Part shown: one piece after another, positions 39,919 to 50,428 of the stretch | How the letters are laid out: the number at the start of each line of letters is the position of its first letter | How positions within the stretch are numbered: position 1 is the first letter of the stretch | NCBI GenBank assembly: GCA_930980855.1 | Contig: CAKNIZ010000002.1 | Location: 1-64,000, forward strand | Origin: an uncultured Clostridium sp. | GTDB lineage: Bacteria > Bacillota > Clostridia > TANB77 > CAG-508 | Direction of reading: 5' to 3' | Length of the DNA stretch: 64,000 nucleotides | Position numbers and translations under genes: made by a program | Notes under the pieces: generated by a model | Databases searched by the model: none | What the model saw: the letters and a program-made list of their open reading frames with translations, nothing else | Told to the model about the DNA's origin: nothing

Positions 39919-40587
39919 CTAAAGTTCTTGTTCATTATCTCTTCTATTTATAAAATCTCTTTTATTACACTGTTTATAGGCTTTTAATTGAACATCTCCC
40001 ATTGCTTTTATTGAATCTATTTTTAAATCATCATAGTAATCTGAAACATATGCAAATGCATATAAATCCCCCATATTCCTATCTTCCAGATTTAATGTCT
40101 CGAGCCTTACATCTCGTATATCTCTAACTTCTCTATCTGTATCAATAAGAACCCATGAATATTTTCCTCTAAGGTCTTTTAAATATGAAGCAACAAAAAA
40201 GTGACCTTCTGTTCCCTGACTTATTCCCTTATCTACTTTTTCGCCCCATTTTTTACTTAAAGTTATAATTTGCATAGTGGGTATGCCAATACTTCTAGCT
40301 AATGCCGTAAATAATGTGGAACTATCACAGCATCCTGTTCTTTCTTTAGATTTTAAAATTTCTGTTGCATTTCTTTTAAATTTTCTTAAATCTCTACCAT
40401 TATGTATTCTTGCAGTATTTCTATTCATCCAAACTAGTATGTTTCTCACACTTCTTCCATCAGTATCTCCTTTAAGTTTCCATGATATTCTTTTTATTAA
40501 ATTTGATATTTCAGTTCTACTTCCACCTTGCAAATATTTATTTATATCTTCGAAATTTGGTTCTACTAATAATCCTTCTCTATTCAT
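39919..40587 (-). CDS. Transglutaminase-like protein
   Basis: RTGCCDSSTLFTALARSIGIPTMQI ... EGHFFVASYLKDLRGKYSWVLIDTD Cys-His-Asp arrangement. Confidence 0.65.
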   Translation of the reverse strand: MNREGLLVEPNFEDINKYLQGGSRTEISNLIKRISWKLKGDTDGRSVRNILVWMNRNTARIHNGRDLRKFKRNATEILKSKERTGCCDSSTLFTALARSIGIPTMQIITLSKKWGEKVDKGISQGTEGHFFVASYLKDLRGKYSWVLIDTDREVRDIRDVRLETLNLEDRNMGDLYAFAYVSDYYDDLKIDSIKAMGDVQLKAYKQCNKRDFINRRDNEQEL

Positions 40588-40588
40588 A

Positions 40589-41092
40589 TTAACCTTCCTG
40601 TTCTGTTACTTTTTCATACATCATATTTACAATTTCATCTTTTTCTAGTTCTTGTCCTAGTAATGTTTCTGGAATACATTGTAATAGGTCTTTTTCATGC
40701 CACCACTCACGCATTTCTGCTTCTCCAAACTCATGTGCATTAGGCTTTTGCTTATGGCGCTCCAAAGTTTCCTCAAATGGGATGTCAAAGTAATATGCAA
40801 ATATATTATTTTCAAACTCTTTTAGTAATCTTTCAAATAGATTATTATACCATTTAGAGTTTAAAATTCCTTCTAAAATTACAACATCACAATTATTCTT
40901 TCCATACATAGCAAGTTGAAATAGTAATTCTTCTACCTTCGGTTTTTCTCCATCTTTTACATATAGCATCTCTCTTCTTACAACATCTTGAGAGATGAGC
41001 ATTTTTCCATGTCCTAATTTCTTTTGCAATCCTTTTGCTACAGTTGTTTTTCCGCTTCCTGAATTACCTCTTATTATAACTAATTTAGACAT
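40589..41092 (-). CDS. AAA_33-type P-loop kinase
   Basis: VIIRGNSGSGKTTVAKGLQ Walker A. Confidence 0.75.
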   Translation of the reverse strand: MSKLVIIRGNSGSGKTTVAKGLQKKLGHGKMLISQDVVRREMLYVKDGEKPKVEELLFQLAMYGKNNCDVVILEGILNSKWYNNLFERLLKEFENNIFAYYFDIPFEETLERHKQKPNAHEFGEAEMREWWHEKDLLQCIPETLLGQELEKDEIVNMMYEKVTEQEG

Positions 41093-41119
41093 TTTGCCTC
41101 CTTGAGTGTCACTATTAAT

Positions 41120-41408
41120 TTATATTCCAAACTCTTCTGCATATTTAACAGTCCCTTCTATTTTTTCATCCGTGTAATTTAATTCTATGGCCATAAAATT
41201 TTCGTCAGCCACTTCAAACGGAGCTTTTATACCATATCCTAATGCTGGAACATATCCAAATTTCGGATAATACTTTTCACTACCTAAAAAGAGCTTCAAC
41301 TAAATCCTGCTCATTTCCGTCACTATGTTCAGCTGTTTCAAACGCTTTTTTAACTACATTATATACTTCTACATAATCATTCTTATTTTCTTGTCTTATT
41401 TCTAACAT
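41120..41408 (-). pseudogene. GNAT N-acetyltransferase with internal deletion/frameshift
   Basis: MLEIRQENKNDYVEVYNVVKKAFETAEHSDGNEQDLVEALFR* then out of frame GSEKYYPKFGYVPALGYGIKAPFEVADENFMAIELN...EEFGI*. Confidence 0.8.
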
Positions 41409-41428
41409 ATTTGTTTTACCTTTCTATA

Positions 41429-41635
41429 TTATTCATCAATTAAATCATATCTTTTAAATATTGTGATTATCATACTATAAACTAATTTTTTTCCTAACAG
41501 TTCTCTGAATTTTGTAGTTTTTGACTTTCCTTCATTTCTTAGTACCTCTAGTTCTTTTCCTAATTTATCATACTCGTTTAAAATATCTTGCAGTGCTTTT
41601 TCAAATCTTTCTAATCTATCCATCTTTCTCTCCAT
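41429..41635 (-). CDS. DUF4298-like small protein
   Basis: 68 aa; MDRLERFEKALQDILNEYDKL. Confidence 0.55.
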   Translation of the reverse strand: MERKMDRLERFEKALQDILNEYDKLGKELEVLRNEGKSKTTKFRELLGKKLVYSMIITIFKRYDLIDE

Positions 41636-41700
41636 TCATTCTATTTTTTTAATATTATCATAAATTATTGTAATAATAAATATCTTTTGCAAAATAAAAA

Positions 41701-41736
41701 ATGAAAGAAACTAATTTAAGTTCCTTTCATTCTTTT
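41701..41736 (-). terminator. Terminator of aldo/keto reductase gene
   Basis: AATGAAAG...CTTTCATT stem then T-rich on minus strand. Confidence 0.65.
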
Positions 41737-41738
41737 TA

Positions 41739-42584
41739 TTAAACATCTGCTTCTGGGTTTAGTTCCATTTTTGCATAGCTTGCTGTTACGGCTGGGTCTG
41801 GAATATAATATCTTTTATTTTTATTAATTTTTGCAATTTCTTCCATCTCTTCGTTTGTTAAAGAGAAATCAAATATATTTCCATTATCCTTTATATGTTC
41901 TGGATTTTTACTTCCTGGAATAACTATATTTTCTGATTGTACATGCCATCTTAATATTATTTGAGCATTTGTTTTTCCGTATTTTTTTGCTAAATCAGTA
42001 AATACTTTTTCTTCGATTAAAGATTTATCTCCATGTCCTAATGGATACCATGCTTGAATATGCATATCATAATCTTTTAATTGTTCTTTTAATTCATTTT
42101 GTGGATAATATGGATGTGCTTCAACCTGTATTACAGTAGGTTTTATTTCACAGATTTCTAGAATTTCTTCAAGAGGCTTTCCTTCAAAATTAGATAATCC
42201 AATAGCTCTTACTTTTCCTTCTTTAACTGCTTTTTCCATTGCTTTATAACCTGCTATATAATCTCCAGCTGGTTGGTGGATAAGTAACAAATCTACATAA
42301 TCTACATCTAATCTTTCAAGCATTTCGTCTACTGCTGTTTCTTTTGTGTATACTGTTGGCCATAGTTTTGATTCTAGGAAAATTTCTTCTCTTGGAATTC
42401 CACTCTTTTTTATTCCTCTTCCTACTGCTCTTTCATTCATATACGCATTTGCTGTATCAATAAGTCTATATCCACTCATTAGTGCATTGTATACAGCATC
42501 TTCAGCTTCTTGTGGCTTCATTAAGAAAGTTCCTAATCCTAATACTGGCATTTCTATACCATTGTTTAATTTTACTGTTTCCAT
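41739..42584 (-). CDS. Aldo/keto reductase
   Basis: METVKLNNGIEMPVLGLGTF start; VDYVDLLLIHQP; IGLSNFEG. Confidence 0.9.
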   Translation of the reverse strand: METVKLNNGIEMPVLGLGTFLMKPQEAEDAVYNALMSGYRLIDTANAYMNERAVGRGIKKSGIPREEIFLESKLWPTVYTKETAVDEMLERLDVDYVDLLLIHQPAGDYIAGYKAMEKAVKEGKVRAIGLSNFEGKPLEEILEICEIKPTVIQVEAHPYYPQNELKEQLKDYDMHIQAWYPLGHGDKSLIEEKVFTDLAKKYGKTNAQIILRWHVQSENIVIPGSKNPEHIKDNGNIFDFSLTNEEMEEIAKINKNKRYYIPDPAVTASYAKMELNPEADV

Positions 42585-42701
42585 AATATATCTCTCCTTT
42601 TCAATTATATTTAACATTTTATTTCTTTTATATTATACTACTAAATTATCTATTAATGAAGTTTAAAAAAGTTTTAGCGTATAAACCAATTGTTAATGCT
42701 A

Positions 42702-42731
42702 CAAAAGAACTTTAAGATTACTTAAAGTTCT
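42702..42731 (-). terminator. Terminator overlapping stop of next gene
   Basis: AAGAACTTTAAG/CTTAAAGTTCTT stem followed by TTTTG on minus strand. Confidence 0.65.
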
Positions 42732-44256
42732 TCTTTTTATTATATATTTTCATTATTTTCTCTTTTATTTCTAGGTTATTAATATATATACTAGCTACTG
42801 GAATTAGTACCAATATGTATGGAATTATATATCTCGACTTTGCTTCCCAAAGTACATGAAATGCGAATCCACCTATGAAAATCGTAATTAAAAATAACAC
42901 ATCTAATGAAAGATTTTTTCTATTTTGTATCATAACAATTAAACTACATAAACAGGTTATTATTAATAGCATCTTTTGATAAAATGTTAATGATCCTGTT
43001 ATGCTTTCTATCGGTATGTCTGTACCATCTTGATTACTTCTTACTGCTGAATAAGTATTTTCTGTCCACATAGAAGCTATTTTCATCACATAAAAATTAA
43101 ATGTATATCCTGGGTTACTTACAAAATATGATAATTTTTCTTTTATTCTATTTCCATATTCATTTTTAGCCATGTCTGGATCTTTCAAAGCAGGTTCTGC
43201 TATGTCTTCATTATACCATCCATTTCCTCTTCTACTTTCTTCCATTCCCATAAAAAAATAACTTATGCTTGGATATCTTTCATCTTTGTCCAAATTATAT
43301 TTACCTAAATAATAATTTTGTACTAATGTAGCTGGCACCATTGAAAAGGCTAAGTATACTATTATTACTTCTACATTTATTAGTTTTTCTTTCAATTCTT
43401 TTTTCATAAATCCATTTATTAAATTTAATAATAAATAAATTACAGTTGCTATAATAAATATTAAACTATTCATTCTCATCATATATGCTATCATGGTAAA
43501 AATCGATGCACCAACAGCAAATCTAATTTTCTTAGTTTCTGTATATCTCATCATGAAATAAACTGCAAATAAGCATAATGCTATGCTTGGTATATCTCCA
43601 TATATAAATGTTGAAAGCATTGGTAGAGATATGAATGTTAATATTAATGTTAAAAGTAAGACTTTGTTTGTTTTATATTTTTTAGCTAATTGATTTCCTA
43701 TTTTATATAAAGCTATTACTATTAGCAAATTTCCTATAACATTTAGTACTCTTAGTGTTTCCAACACGTCAAACTGTATTAATCTAAAAAATAGACTGTA
43801 TATAAATGCTAATGAAATTTGTTGTGGATAAGCCTGTATGTATTCTGATAGTGGAATACCTATATATGTTAAATTAGGTAAAAATTCTTCTGGATTCCCT
43901 CTATACATCGTCTGTGCCAAATTTGATACATGTATTGAATCTGCCACTACTGGTGGATTGACAAAAATTGTCCAAACTACATTAAAGGCAATATATATCA
44001 CTAATGCTGTTATAAACAGGCTTTTTCTAATAATCTTGAGCTTTTTTGATTGTTCATCTTTATATAACTTATCATTTATAAATTTAGTAGCCGCAACCAT
44101 TAATATTCCGGCAGCTATAAGTCCTATTATGTAAGAAGCGGAATTAAAACTAATAATTGTTTCTTCTGCTGGATCTAAATATGTTGTAAATATTAAATTT
44201 AAAATTATAATTATTGCTAAAAATATTACTCCAAAAATATATATAATTTTTTTCAA
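42718..44256 (-). CDS. Multi-TM glycosyltransferase (GT39/PMT-like)
   Basis: 512 aa; multiple TM helices, LWEAKSRYIIPYILVLIPVASI. Confidence 0.65.
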   Translation of the reverse strand: MKKIIYIFGVIFLAIIIILNLIFTTYLDPAEETIISFNSASYIIGLIAAGILMVAATKFINDKLYKDEQSKKLKIIRKSLFITALVIYIAFNVVWTIFVNPPVVADSIHVSNLAQTMYRGNPEEFLPNLTYIGIPLSEYIQAYPQQISLAFIYSLFFRLIQFDVLETLRVLNVIGNLLIVIALYKIGNQLAKKYKTNKVLLLTLILTFISLPMLSTFIYGDIPSIALCLFAVYFMMRYTETKKIRFAVGASIFTMIAYMMRMNSLIFIIATVIYLLLNLINGFMKKELKEKLINVEVIIVYLAFSMVPATLVQNYYLGKYNLDKDERYPSISYFFMGMEESRRGNGWYNEDIAEPALKDPDMAKNEYGNRIKEKLSYFVSNPGYTFNFYVMKIASMWTENTYSAVRSNQDGTDIPIESITGSLTFYQKMLLIITCLCSLIVMIQNRKNLSLDVLFLITIFIGGFAFHVLWEAKSRYIIPYILVLIPVASIYINNLEIKEKIMKIYNKKKNFK

Positions 44257-44330
44257 CTTGTTTTCCCCCCTAGTATTTTTATATGTGCATTATATCAAAC
44301 TGATTTGCTTTTAACAAGTATATAAAGAAA

Positions 44331-44354
44331 ATCGCTCGGGAAGCCCCGGGCGAT
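44331..44354 (-). terminator. GC-rich terminator of RelA/SpoT-domain gene
   Basis: ATCGCCCGGG-GCTT-CCCGAGCGAT then TTTTC on minus strand. Confidence 0.8.
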
Positions 44355-44373
44355 AAAATAAAATCTTATTGAA

Positions 44374-45282
44374 TTACTCCAAATCCAAGAATTTTGAACG
44401 GAGAAAACCAACGTCGTCTTCCAAAATGGCATCGCGAGGGTCAATTCCTTTTTCTGCATTTTCTCTAAATTTAACCCCCTTTATGTGAAGCTTTTCCGGC
44501 TCAAGATAAATCTCTTCGCCCAGATATCTCCGACTTTTATATCCTTTATGATTTGCGTCGTCGGCAGCTTCGTCCATTTCTTTTGTACGAATTTGAATTT
44601 CAAAAGGTAGCCCTTTTGTCGTACGCATAACCACATGCAGACTCCTGTAACCAGTTAAGGATTTTTGAAAACTATAACCAGTTAATGCCTTTGGAAACCT
44701 GATGTAGTCTTTGACATTTGGGATGAAGCGTTCATCCAATCCACTTTCCCGTTGAGCCTCCATGATGCCTACGTCAACATTAGGTTCGGCTTGGGTTGGG
44801 ATACAACCCTCACTGATGAAATATACTATAACTTTGTTCATTAAATCATAGCATAAATCCTCATCATCAGAATGTATAATCACCCGGAAGCCGATTAAAT
44901 CAAGGATTCGGTCCAAAGATTTACCTTTTCGAATGTATAACCGAATCTTTTCGTTGATGCCAATGAAGTCCTTGATTCTCATTAAAAATGTGACTTCAAC
45001 GTTGTTTTCCTTTGCCCATTTCTTGACAAAGTTTTTGAACTTTTTCCCAGCCTTTTTCAGCTGTTCAATGTTTTCCTCTCCGCTAACTATGGAGAAAAAT
45101 TCCTCAAGTTTATTAGCGTAAAGATACCAAACCAGTTTCCTGGCTTGAAACTCTTCTTGGCTTTCTCCTTGCGCTCTTTTGATGCGTCTTAGAACTTTGG
45201 GATATTTTTCCCATAGCTCATCACAGCCTGTCGACCTTTCAGCCATAGCCTTCAAGTCTGGATATGCTATCCGACCTTCCAC
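44374..45282 (-). CDS. RelA/SpoT nucleotidyltransferase-domain protein, foreign composition
   Basis: DRILDLIGFRVIIHSDDEDLCYDLM ... GYRSLHVVMRTTKGLPFEIQIRTKEMDEAADDANHKGYK; GC-rich codons. Confidence 0.75.
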   Translation of the reverse strand: MEGRIAYPDLKAMAERSTGCDELWEKYPKVLRRIKRAQGESQEEFQARKLVWYLYANKLEEFFSIVSGEENIEQLKKAGKKFKNFVKKWAKENNVEVTFLMRIKDFIGINEKIRLYIRKGKSLDRILDLIGFRVIIHSDDEDLCYDLMNKVIVYFISEGCIPTQAEPNVDVGIMEAQRESGLDERFIPNVKDYIRFPKALTGYSFQKSLTGYRSLHVVMRTTKGLPFEIQIRTKEMDEAADDANHKGYKSRRYLGEEIYLEPEKLHIKGVKFRENAEKGIDPRDAILEDDVGFLRSKFLDLE

Positions 45283-45414
45283 TGTTTTTCACTCCATTCA
45301 TATTTTATTTTTTTGTACAACTCGTACTATATATTATATCACATATGTTAGTATTTTAGAAGTGTTTTGCACTAACTTTCCATCGCTTTTTTTGACATTT
45401 TTCTACACAAAAAA

Positions 45415-45440
45415 AATAAAGACCTTATTTGGTCTTTATT
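45415..45440 (-). terminator. Terminator overlapping stop of glycosyltransferase-like gene
   Basis: AATAAAGACC-AAATAA-GGTCTTTATT then T8 on minus strand. Confidence 0.75.
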
Positions 45441-46674
45441 CATCTTTTAATGATTTTAATTTATTCCATATTTCATTTACTTTATTATAGTTTGAATAAT
45501 CTTTTTTTACGTTATTATGATATAATTCCAATTCATCAAATAATGGTGTAAAATCTGTATCAGCAAATAATTGATTCATTCCTGAAACTGATTTTTGTAA
45601 GTTTTCTCTAGTTTTTTCTATTTCAGCAGTATAATTCTTTTGGTTTACTATATATAAATATAGAGGTCTATATTTAATCCATCCCCTTGCTGCTTTTTCA
45701 AATCTTCTACTTATTTCTTCGTTATTTCTACACATTTTGTCCAATGTTTTAGGATATTTTTTTCTTAGGATTCTTGTATACTTCAAAAATGGATCGTGAA
45801 AATGATATACTGGTACTCTTACTACCTTTGAATTTTTTAATAATGTTGAGAAAAAGGCATCTTCTCCTCTTGCTCCTTCTGGGTTATAAAATGCCGGTAT
45901 ATTTTCTAAATGTCTTAAATTTAAACATAGTGGAGAACCTGCTACCCATTTTCCTCCTCCAACTTCTTCAATTTCACATGCTCCTTTACCATTTATAATT
46001 TCTGGATCTGCATATGTTACACCATTGTTTTTCTTAAATTCATCTTTTAATTTATCGTAAGTAAGGAATTCGTTTCCTACTGCATCTACGAATGGTCTAA
46101 ATACTTTTTCATTTTCCGGATTTTCTAAGTCCATATAAGGTATTGGTGAATTGTACCCACATCTATATCCAAATGTTACATCAGCATTTTCCATATATTC
46201 GATATGTTTTATGATATTGTCTTGTCCTATCCATTCAAGAGTTCCATCTTCATTTTTTATACATGCTGCTGGATATTCATCATCATCCCAAAATAAAAAA
46301 TGGTCCATTTTATTTATTAATGCATTGTATAATAATGTATTTCTTGCTTTAGCATATCCATATCCAAAAAACATTTCAGCTTCTTGTCTTTTTAATATTC
46401 CACGTCCTATTAGGCTCTTTTTTTCTTCTTCTATATCTTCTGGCGTTATATATTTTATTTTTATGTTTTTATATACTTTAGGTATTAATCCATAAAAGTC
46501 GACTCTTGTTGTATATTGATAACTCAAATCGAATAAAATAAATATAGTTAACTCTATTTTTTTATCGAATTTGCCTGATTGTTCTACTAATTGCTCATAT
46601 GTCGTGTTTATTATTTTGCAGACATTTGGTCTTCCTGTTATAAAGCCTACTCCAAACTTTACTGTTTCATCCAT
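45436..46674 (-). CDS. Glycosyltransferase-like protein
   Basis: 412 aa; FLFWDDDEYPAACIKNEDG DxD-like motif. Confidence 0.55.
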   Translation of the reverse strand: MDETVKFGVGFITGRPNVCKIINTTYEQLVEQSGKFDKKIELTIFILFDLSYQYTTRVDFYGLIPKVYKNIKIKYITPEDIEEEKKSLIGRGILKRQEAEMFFGYGYAKARNTLLYNALINKMDHFLFWDDDEYPAACIKNEDGTLEWIGQDNIIKHIEYMENADVTFGYRCGYNSPIPYMDLENPENEKVFRPFVDAVGNEFLTYDKLKDEFKKNNGVTYADPEIINGKGACEIEEVGGGKWVAGSPLCLNLRHLENIPAFYNPEGARGEDAFFSTLLKNSKVVRVPVYHFHDPFLKYTRILRKKYPKTLDKMCRNNEEISRRFEKAARGWIKYRPLYLYIVNQKNYTAEIEKTRENLQKSVSGMNQLFADTDFTPLFDELELYHNNVKKDYSNYNKVNEIWNKLKSLKDE

Positions 46675-46865
46675 AATATTCTCCTTTTTTAGTTATCATA
46701 CTATATCAATATAAAAAAATTTTCCTCCTATTCTTTAGATAATTTATGGCCCCATTTTGTTTAAAAAACTTATTGGGCGCCTACAATTTTTATTATACTA
46801 CAAAAAATCATGTAAGTCAAAAAAAATATAAAATAAATAGTGTAAATGTTATTATATTCTTAAAA

Positions 46866-46982
46866 ATTGTATATTTGAAGCTTCGCAGTTCCGCGCAAGC
46901 GTCCAAACGAGCTGGAAGGATTTCCAGCGAAGTGCGTTTGGAGCGTAGCGACCGCAAGGAACCAGAAGTTCAAATATACAAT
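46866..46982. repeat. Palindromic intergenic element, copy 8 (long class, forward)
   Basis: ATTGTATATTTGAA...TTCAAATATACAAT; core GCGTCCAAACGAGCTGGAAGGATTTCCAGCGAAGTGCGTTTGGAGC. Confidence 0.9.
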
Positions 46983-47007
46983 TTTTAAAATCCATAACAA
47001 ATAATTT

Positions 47008-47688
47008 TTATTTTTTCTTTGCATTTGGATAAATTTCTTCTAACTTTTCATCAGGATAATGCACGTCCATAATAACATCTATAACTCCACTTGGAGCTAT
47101 ATTTTCTTGTCTTTCCAATTGTCTTTCCGTAGCTAAAGTTGTAAGTCCTATGTCAAATACCATAAATACAGTTAAGACCAAAGTTGTTACTCTAAAATAT
47201 TTATTTTTATAAAATTTATCTATTTTTTGTATATATGGATGTATTAGCTTCATAAATAACAATCCGCCAATTCCCCAGTATATACAGTGAAGTAAACTTG
47301 TCCTACCATTTAAATTAAACCATAGATTAGAATAATCCCATGAAACAGTACCAAAATAATGTTCTTGGAAGTATGAAAACATATACTCTACTATTCCACC
47401 TAATATCATACTTGTTATAAAAATTTGTGAGTTAGTTTTTGCATGTGGCACTATTAAATAATAAACTACAAGGCCAATTCCATATACCTGCGTAAAAGGC
47501 CCTATAACTAATCCTTGTCTGCTCTCAAAATGCCCATTTTGAACTAATGCTACAATCATCTCTACTATGTACCCTATTACACTTCCTATAAGAAAAATCC
47601 AAAAAATTTTATTTAATTCTTTAATAACATTTCCTGTACTTTTTGTTTCCGATTCTTTTACGATTAATTTTGTGTTTATTGCTTCCAT
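47008..47688 (-). CDS. CmpB-type putative ABC transporter permease (PF06541-like)
   Basis: FLIGSVIGYIVEMIVALVQNGHFESRQGLVIGPFTQVYGIG. Confidence 0.7.
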   Translation of the reverse strand: MEAINTKLIVKESETKSTGNVIKELNKIFWIFLIGSVIGYIVEMIVALVQNGHFESRQGLVIGPFTQVYGIGLVVYYLIVPHAKTNSQIFITSMILGGIVEYMFSYFQEHYFGTVSWDYSNLWFNLNGRTSLLHCIYWGIGGLLFMKLIHPYIQKIDKFYKNKYFRVTTLVLTVFMVFDIGLTTLATERQLERQENIAPSGVIDVIMDVHYPDEKLEEIYPNAKKK

Positions 47689-47699
47689 TATATTCCTCT

Positions 47700-49706
47700 T
47701 TATTTATCCCATTGTAAAATAGCCTTAAACAAATCGCCATCAATTTCAATTTTAAATTTAATATTTTGAAGACCAGCTAGACTCTCTGCAATAGAAAGTC
47801 CCAAACCGCTTCCTTCCGTGTATCTTGACTTATCTCCTCTTACAAATCTTTGCATCAATTCGTCAGCTGAAATGTTTAATCTTTCCTTCGAAACATTTTT
47901 AATTTCCAACTTTATCGCATCTCTAGTATTTATTAAATCAATGTATACACGTGTGTTTTCCATAGAATATTTAGATATATTGCTAAACAAGTTTTCAATT
48001 ATTCTATACATATATCTATTATCTGCAAATATTTTTACATTTTCACCTGGTAAATTCAAATCAATACTAAGATTCTTTTCTTCAAACTTATCTTCAAATT
48101 CACCTATGACTTGTTTTAATAGTTCATCTAAGTTCATTTCTTCTATGTTTAGTTTTACATTTCCTGATGAAGCCTTAGACGCTTCTACTAAGTCATCTAT
48201 TAGTTTTTTTAGTCTTTGAGATTTTTGGTCTAATACTTTTACATACTCATTTATTTTCTCATCTTGAATATTTTCCCTTTTAATTAAGTCTACATAGTTG
48301 ATTATCGATGTAAGAGGTGTTTTTATATCATGAGACACATTTGTTATAAGTTCGGTCCTTAATCTCTCAGATTTTAAACTTTCTTGTACTGCATTTGAAA
48401 ATCCATTTGATACATCATTAACATATGTTGCTAATTCTTTTAAAGTTCCTCTTAGAGTTTCAGTATTTAAATATACATTGTTATTTCCATTATAAATTTC
48501 TTTTAATGCTGACTTTATTTGATTTAACTTTTTGTTATATTCCAACAATTTATATAATACAAAAATCCATAAAGCAATTAGTAATATACAACTAATACCT
48601 GTAAAAAATGTAAATCCTAAAATGCTACTTACAAAAATAAATGCTACATATCCTATTATTATCTTTTTTTGTGAATCACTTTTGTCTAATACTTTATTGG
48701 CCCTTTTTGTTATTGTATTTTTTATTTTTTTATATATCTCATATACTAAGAATGAGCGCCAAAATTGTTTTGCTTTTAATCTTTTTATTGTTGATACAAC
48801 TATAATTGCTAAACAAATATATGCTCCTATATATGATAAGAACAATGTTGAAAGCAGCAAGTTTACTGAAATGCTAGCATACATCATCATTACATCTGCA
48901 ATTATTACACATATGCTAAATAATATAATTCCAAATATGGTTACTAAAATTTCATAAGGAATTCTATCTATTGAATTTAATGTAATCCCTTCTTTTCCTT
49001 TACTATGTCCAATTGCCCATAACAAATATGATATTATTATAACTAGTAATACTACAGATACAGGAATTAATACCTCTGCTAGATTTGGGTTTCTATCAAA
49101 TGCCCCAAATAATGCTAATTGTATTGCATAAGTACTTGAATATTGGAAAGCATTTAAGTCTAAATATGTATATACATTAAATCCAGATATTGTTTCTAAA
49201 CCTTTAATTGGTAAATTCATATATTTTATATTATCTTGATTTACTTTAGTTATATTAGTTTGTATAGTTCCATTTTCATAATTCCAATAAAATTCTTTTT
49301 CTGTAAAATGTTTTATTTCTTCTTCAAAATTATTTGACTGTATATTTGTATAAATTACATTTGCCCCATTATCTACTATTATATATTTTATAAAAGACTC
49401 TATGTCATTGTAATAATTATATGCCCTGTCATAATAGATGCTTTCGTCTATTTTATCATATATTCCATTATCTTCTAAGCTTACATAGCCTAGTTTGATA
49501 CGGTTAATATTGTATATGATACTTGAAACATATTGGTCAGCAAAGACTTCTGATTGTACATATTTTTCTTTTTGTGTTCCAATATCTCCTTCATAGTTTT
49601 CTCTTAAATCAAGATAAAATATGCTTAAAATAAATGTTGCAACTAATATTGGAATTAATGCATATGACAAAATTTTTAACAGTGCAGAATTTCTAACTTT
49701 CTCCAT
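47700..49706 (-). CDS. Sensor histidine kinase
   Basis: ITNVSHDIKTPLTSIINYVDLIK; HATPase region GSGLGLSIAESLAGLQ. Confidence 0.9.
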   Translation of the reverse strand: MEKVRNSALLKILSYALIPILVATFILSIFYLDLRENYEGDIGTQKEKYVQSEVFADQYVSSIIYNINRIKLGYVSLEDNGIYDKIDESIYYDRAYNYYNDIESFIKYIIVDNGANVIYTNIQSNNFEEEIKHFTEKEFYWNYENGTIQTNITKVNQDNIKYMNLPIKGLETISGFNVYTYLDLNAFQYSSTYAIQLALFGAFDRNPNLAEVLIPVSVVLLVIIISYLLWAIGHSKGKEGITLNSIDRIPYEILVTIFGIILFSICVIIADVMMMYASISVNLLLSTLFLSYIGAYICLAIIVVSTIKRLKAKQFWRSFLVYEIYKKIKNTITKRANKVLDKSDSQKKIIIGYVAFIFVSSILGFTFFTGISCILLIALWIFVLYKLLEYNKKLNQIKSALKEIYNGNNNVYLNTETLRGTLKELATYVNDVSNGFSNAVQESLKSERLRTELITNVSHDIKTPLTSIINYVDLIKRENIQDEKINEYVKVLDQKSQRLKKLIDDLVEASKASSGNVKLNIEEMNLDELLKQVIGEFEDKFEEKNLSIDLNLPGENVKIFADNRYMYRIIENLFSNISKYSMENTRVYIDLINTRDAIKLEIKNVSKERLNISADELMQRFVRGDKSRYTEGSGLGLSIAESLAGLQNIKFKIEIDGDLFKAILQWDK

Positions 49707-49720
49707 ATTTATATGCTCCT

Positions 49721-50428
49721 TTATTTGATATTTTCAATTTTATATCCTATGCCCCATATTACTTTTAAATATTTTGGTTCTTTTGGATTTATTTCTATTT
49801 TTTCTCTAATATGTCTTATGTGTACTGCTATGATATTTTCTGCTGCTATACTATCTTCATTCCATACATTTTCATAAATTTCTGATATAGAATAAACCTT
49901 TCCTTTGTTTTTTAACAGGAATTTTAATATGTTGTATTCAGTAGCTGTTAATTTTATTTCTTTACCATCTACAGTAACTTTCTTAGTTTCATCATCAAGT
50001 ACTAATTCTCCGCTTCTGTAAATTTTATCACCAGTTTTTGTATCCATGCCTTTTAAACTTCCAAGGCTCACATATCTTCTAACATTTGAATTAACTCTTG
50101 CCACTAATTCTAATGGATTAAAAGGTTTTGTTATATAATCATCTGCTCCAAGGTCAAGGCCTGATATTTTATCATAATCTTCAGATTTCGCAGATAATAG
50201 AATTACTGGTATTGCTTTTGTTTCTCTAATTTTTTCCAAAGTTTCCAGTCCATCTTGATTTGGCATCATTATATCTAATATTATAAGATGTATTTCATTT
50301 TCTTTTAGCTTGTTTATTGCTTCTATTCCATCATATGCTTTTTCAACATTATATCCTTCTCTTTTTAAGTAAATTTCAATAGCTTTTACTATTTCTCTAT
50401 CATCATCTACAACTAAAATATTATACAT
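49721..50428 (-). CDS. OmpR-family response regulator
   Basis: NILVVDDDREIVKAIEIYLKREGY; winged-helix C-terminus. Confidence 0.92.
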   Translation of the reverse strand: MYNILVVDDDREIVKAIEIYLKREGYNVEKAYDGIEAINKLKENEIHLIILDIMMPNQDGLETLEKIRETKAIPVILLSAKSEDYDKISGLDLGADDYITKPFNPLELVARVNSNVRRYVSLGSLKGMDTKTGDKIYRSGELVLDDETKKVTVDGKEIKLTATEYNILKFLLKNKGKVYSISEIYENVWNEDSIAAENIIAVHIRHIREKIEINPKEPKYLKVIWGIGYKIENIK

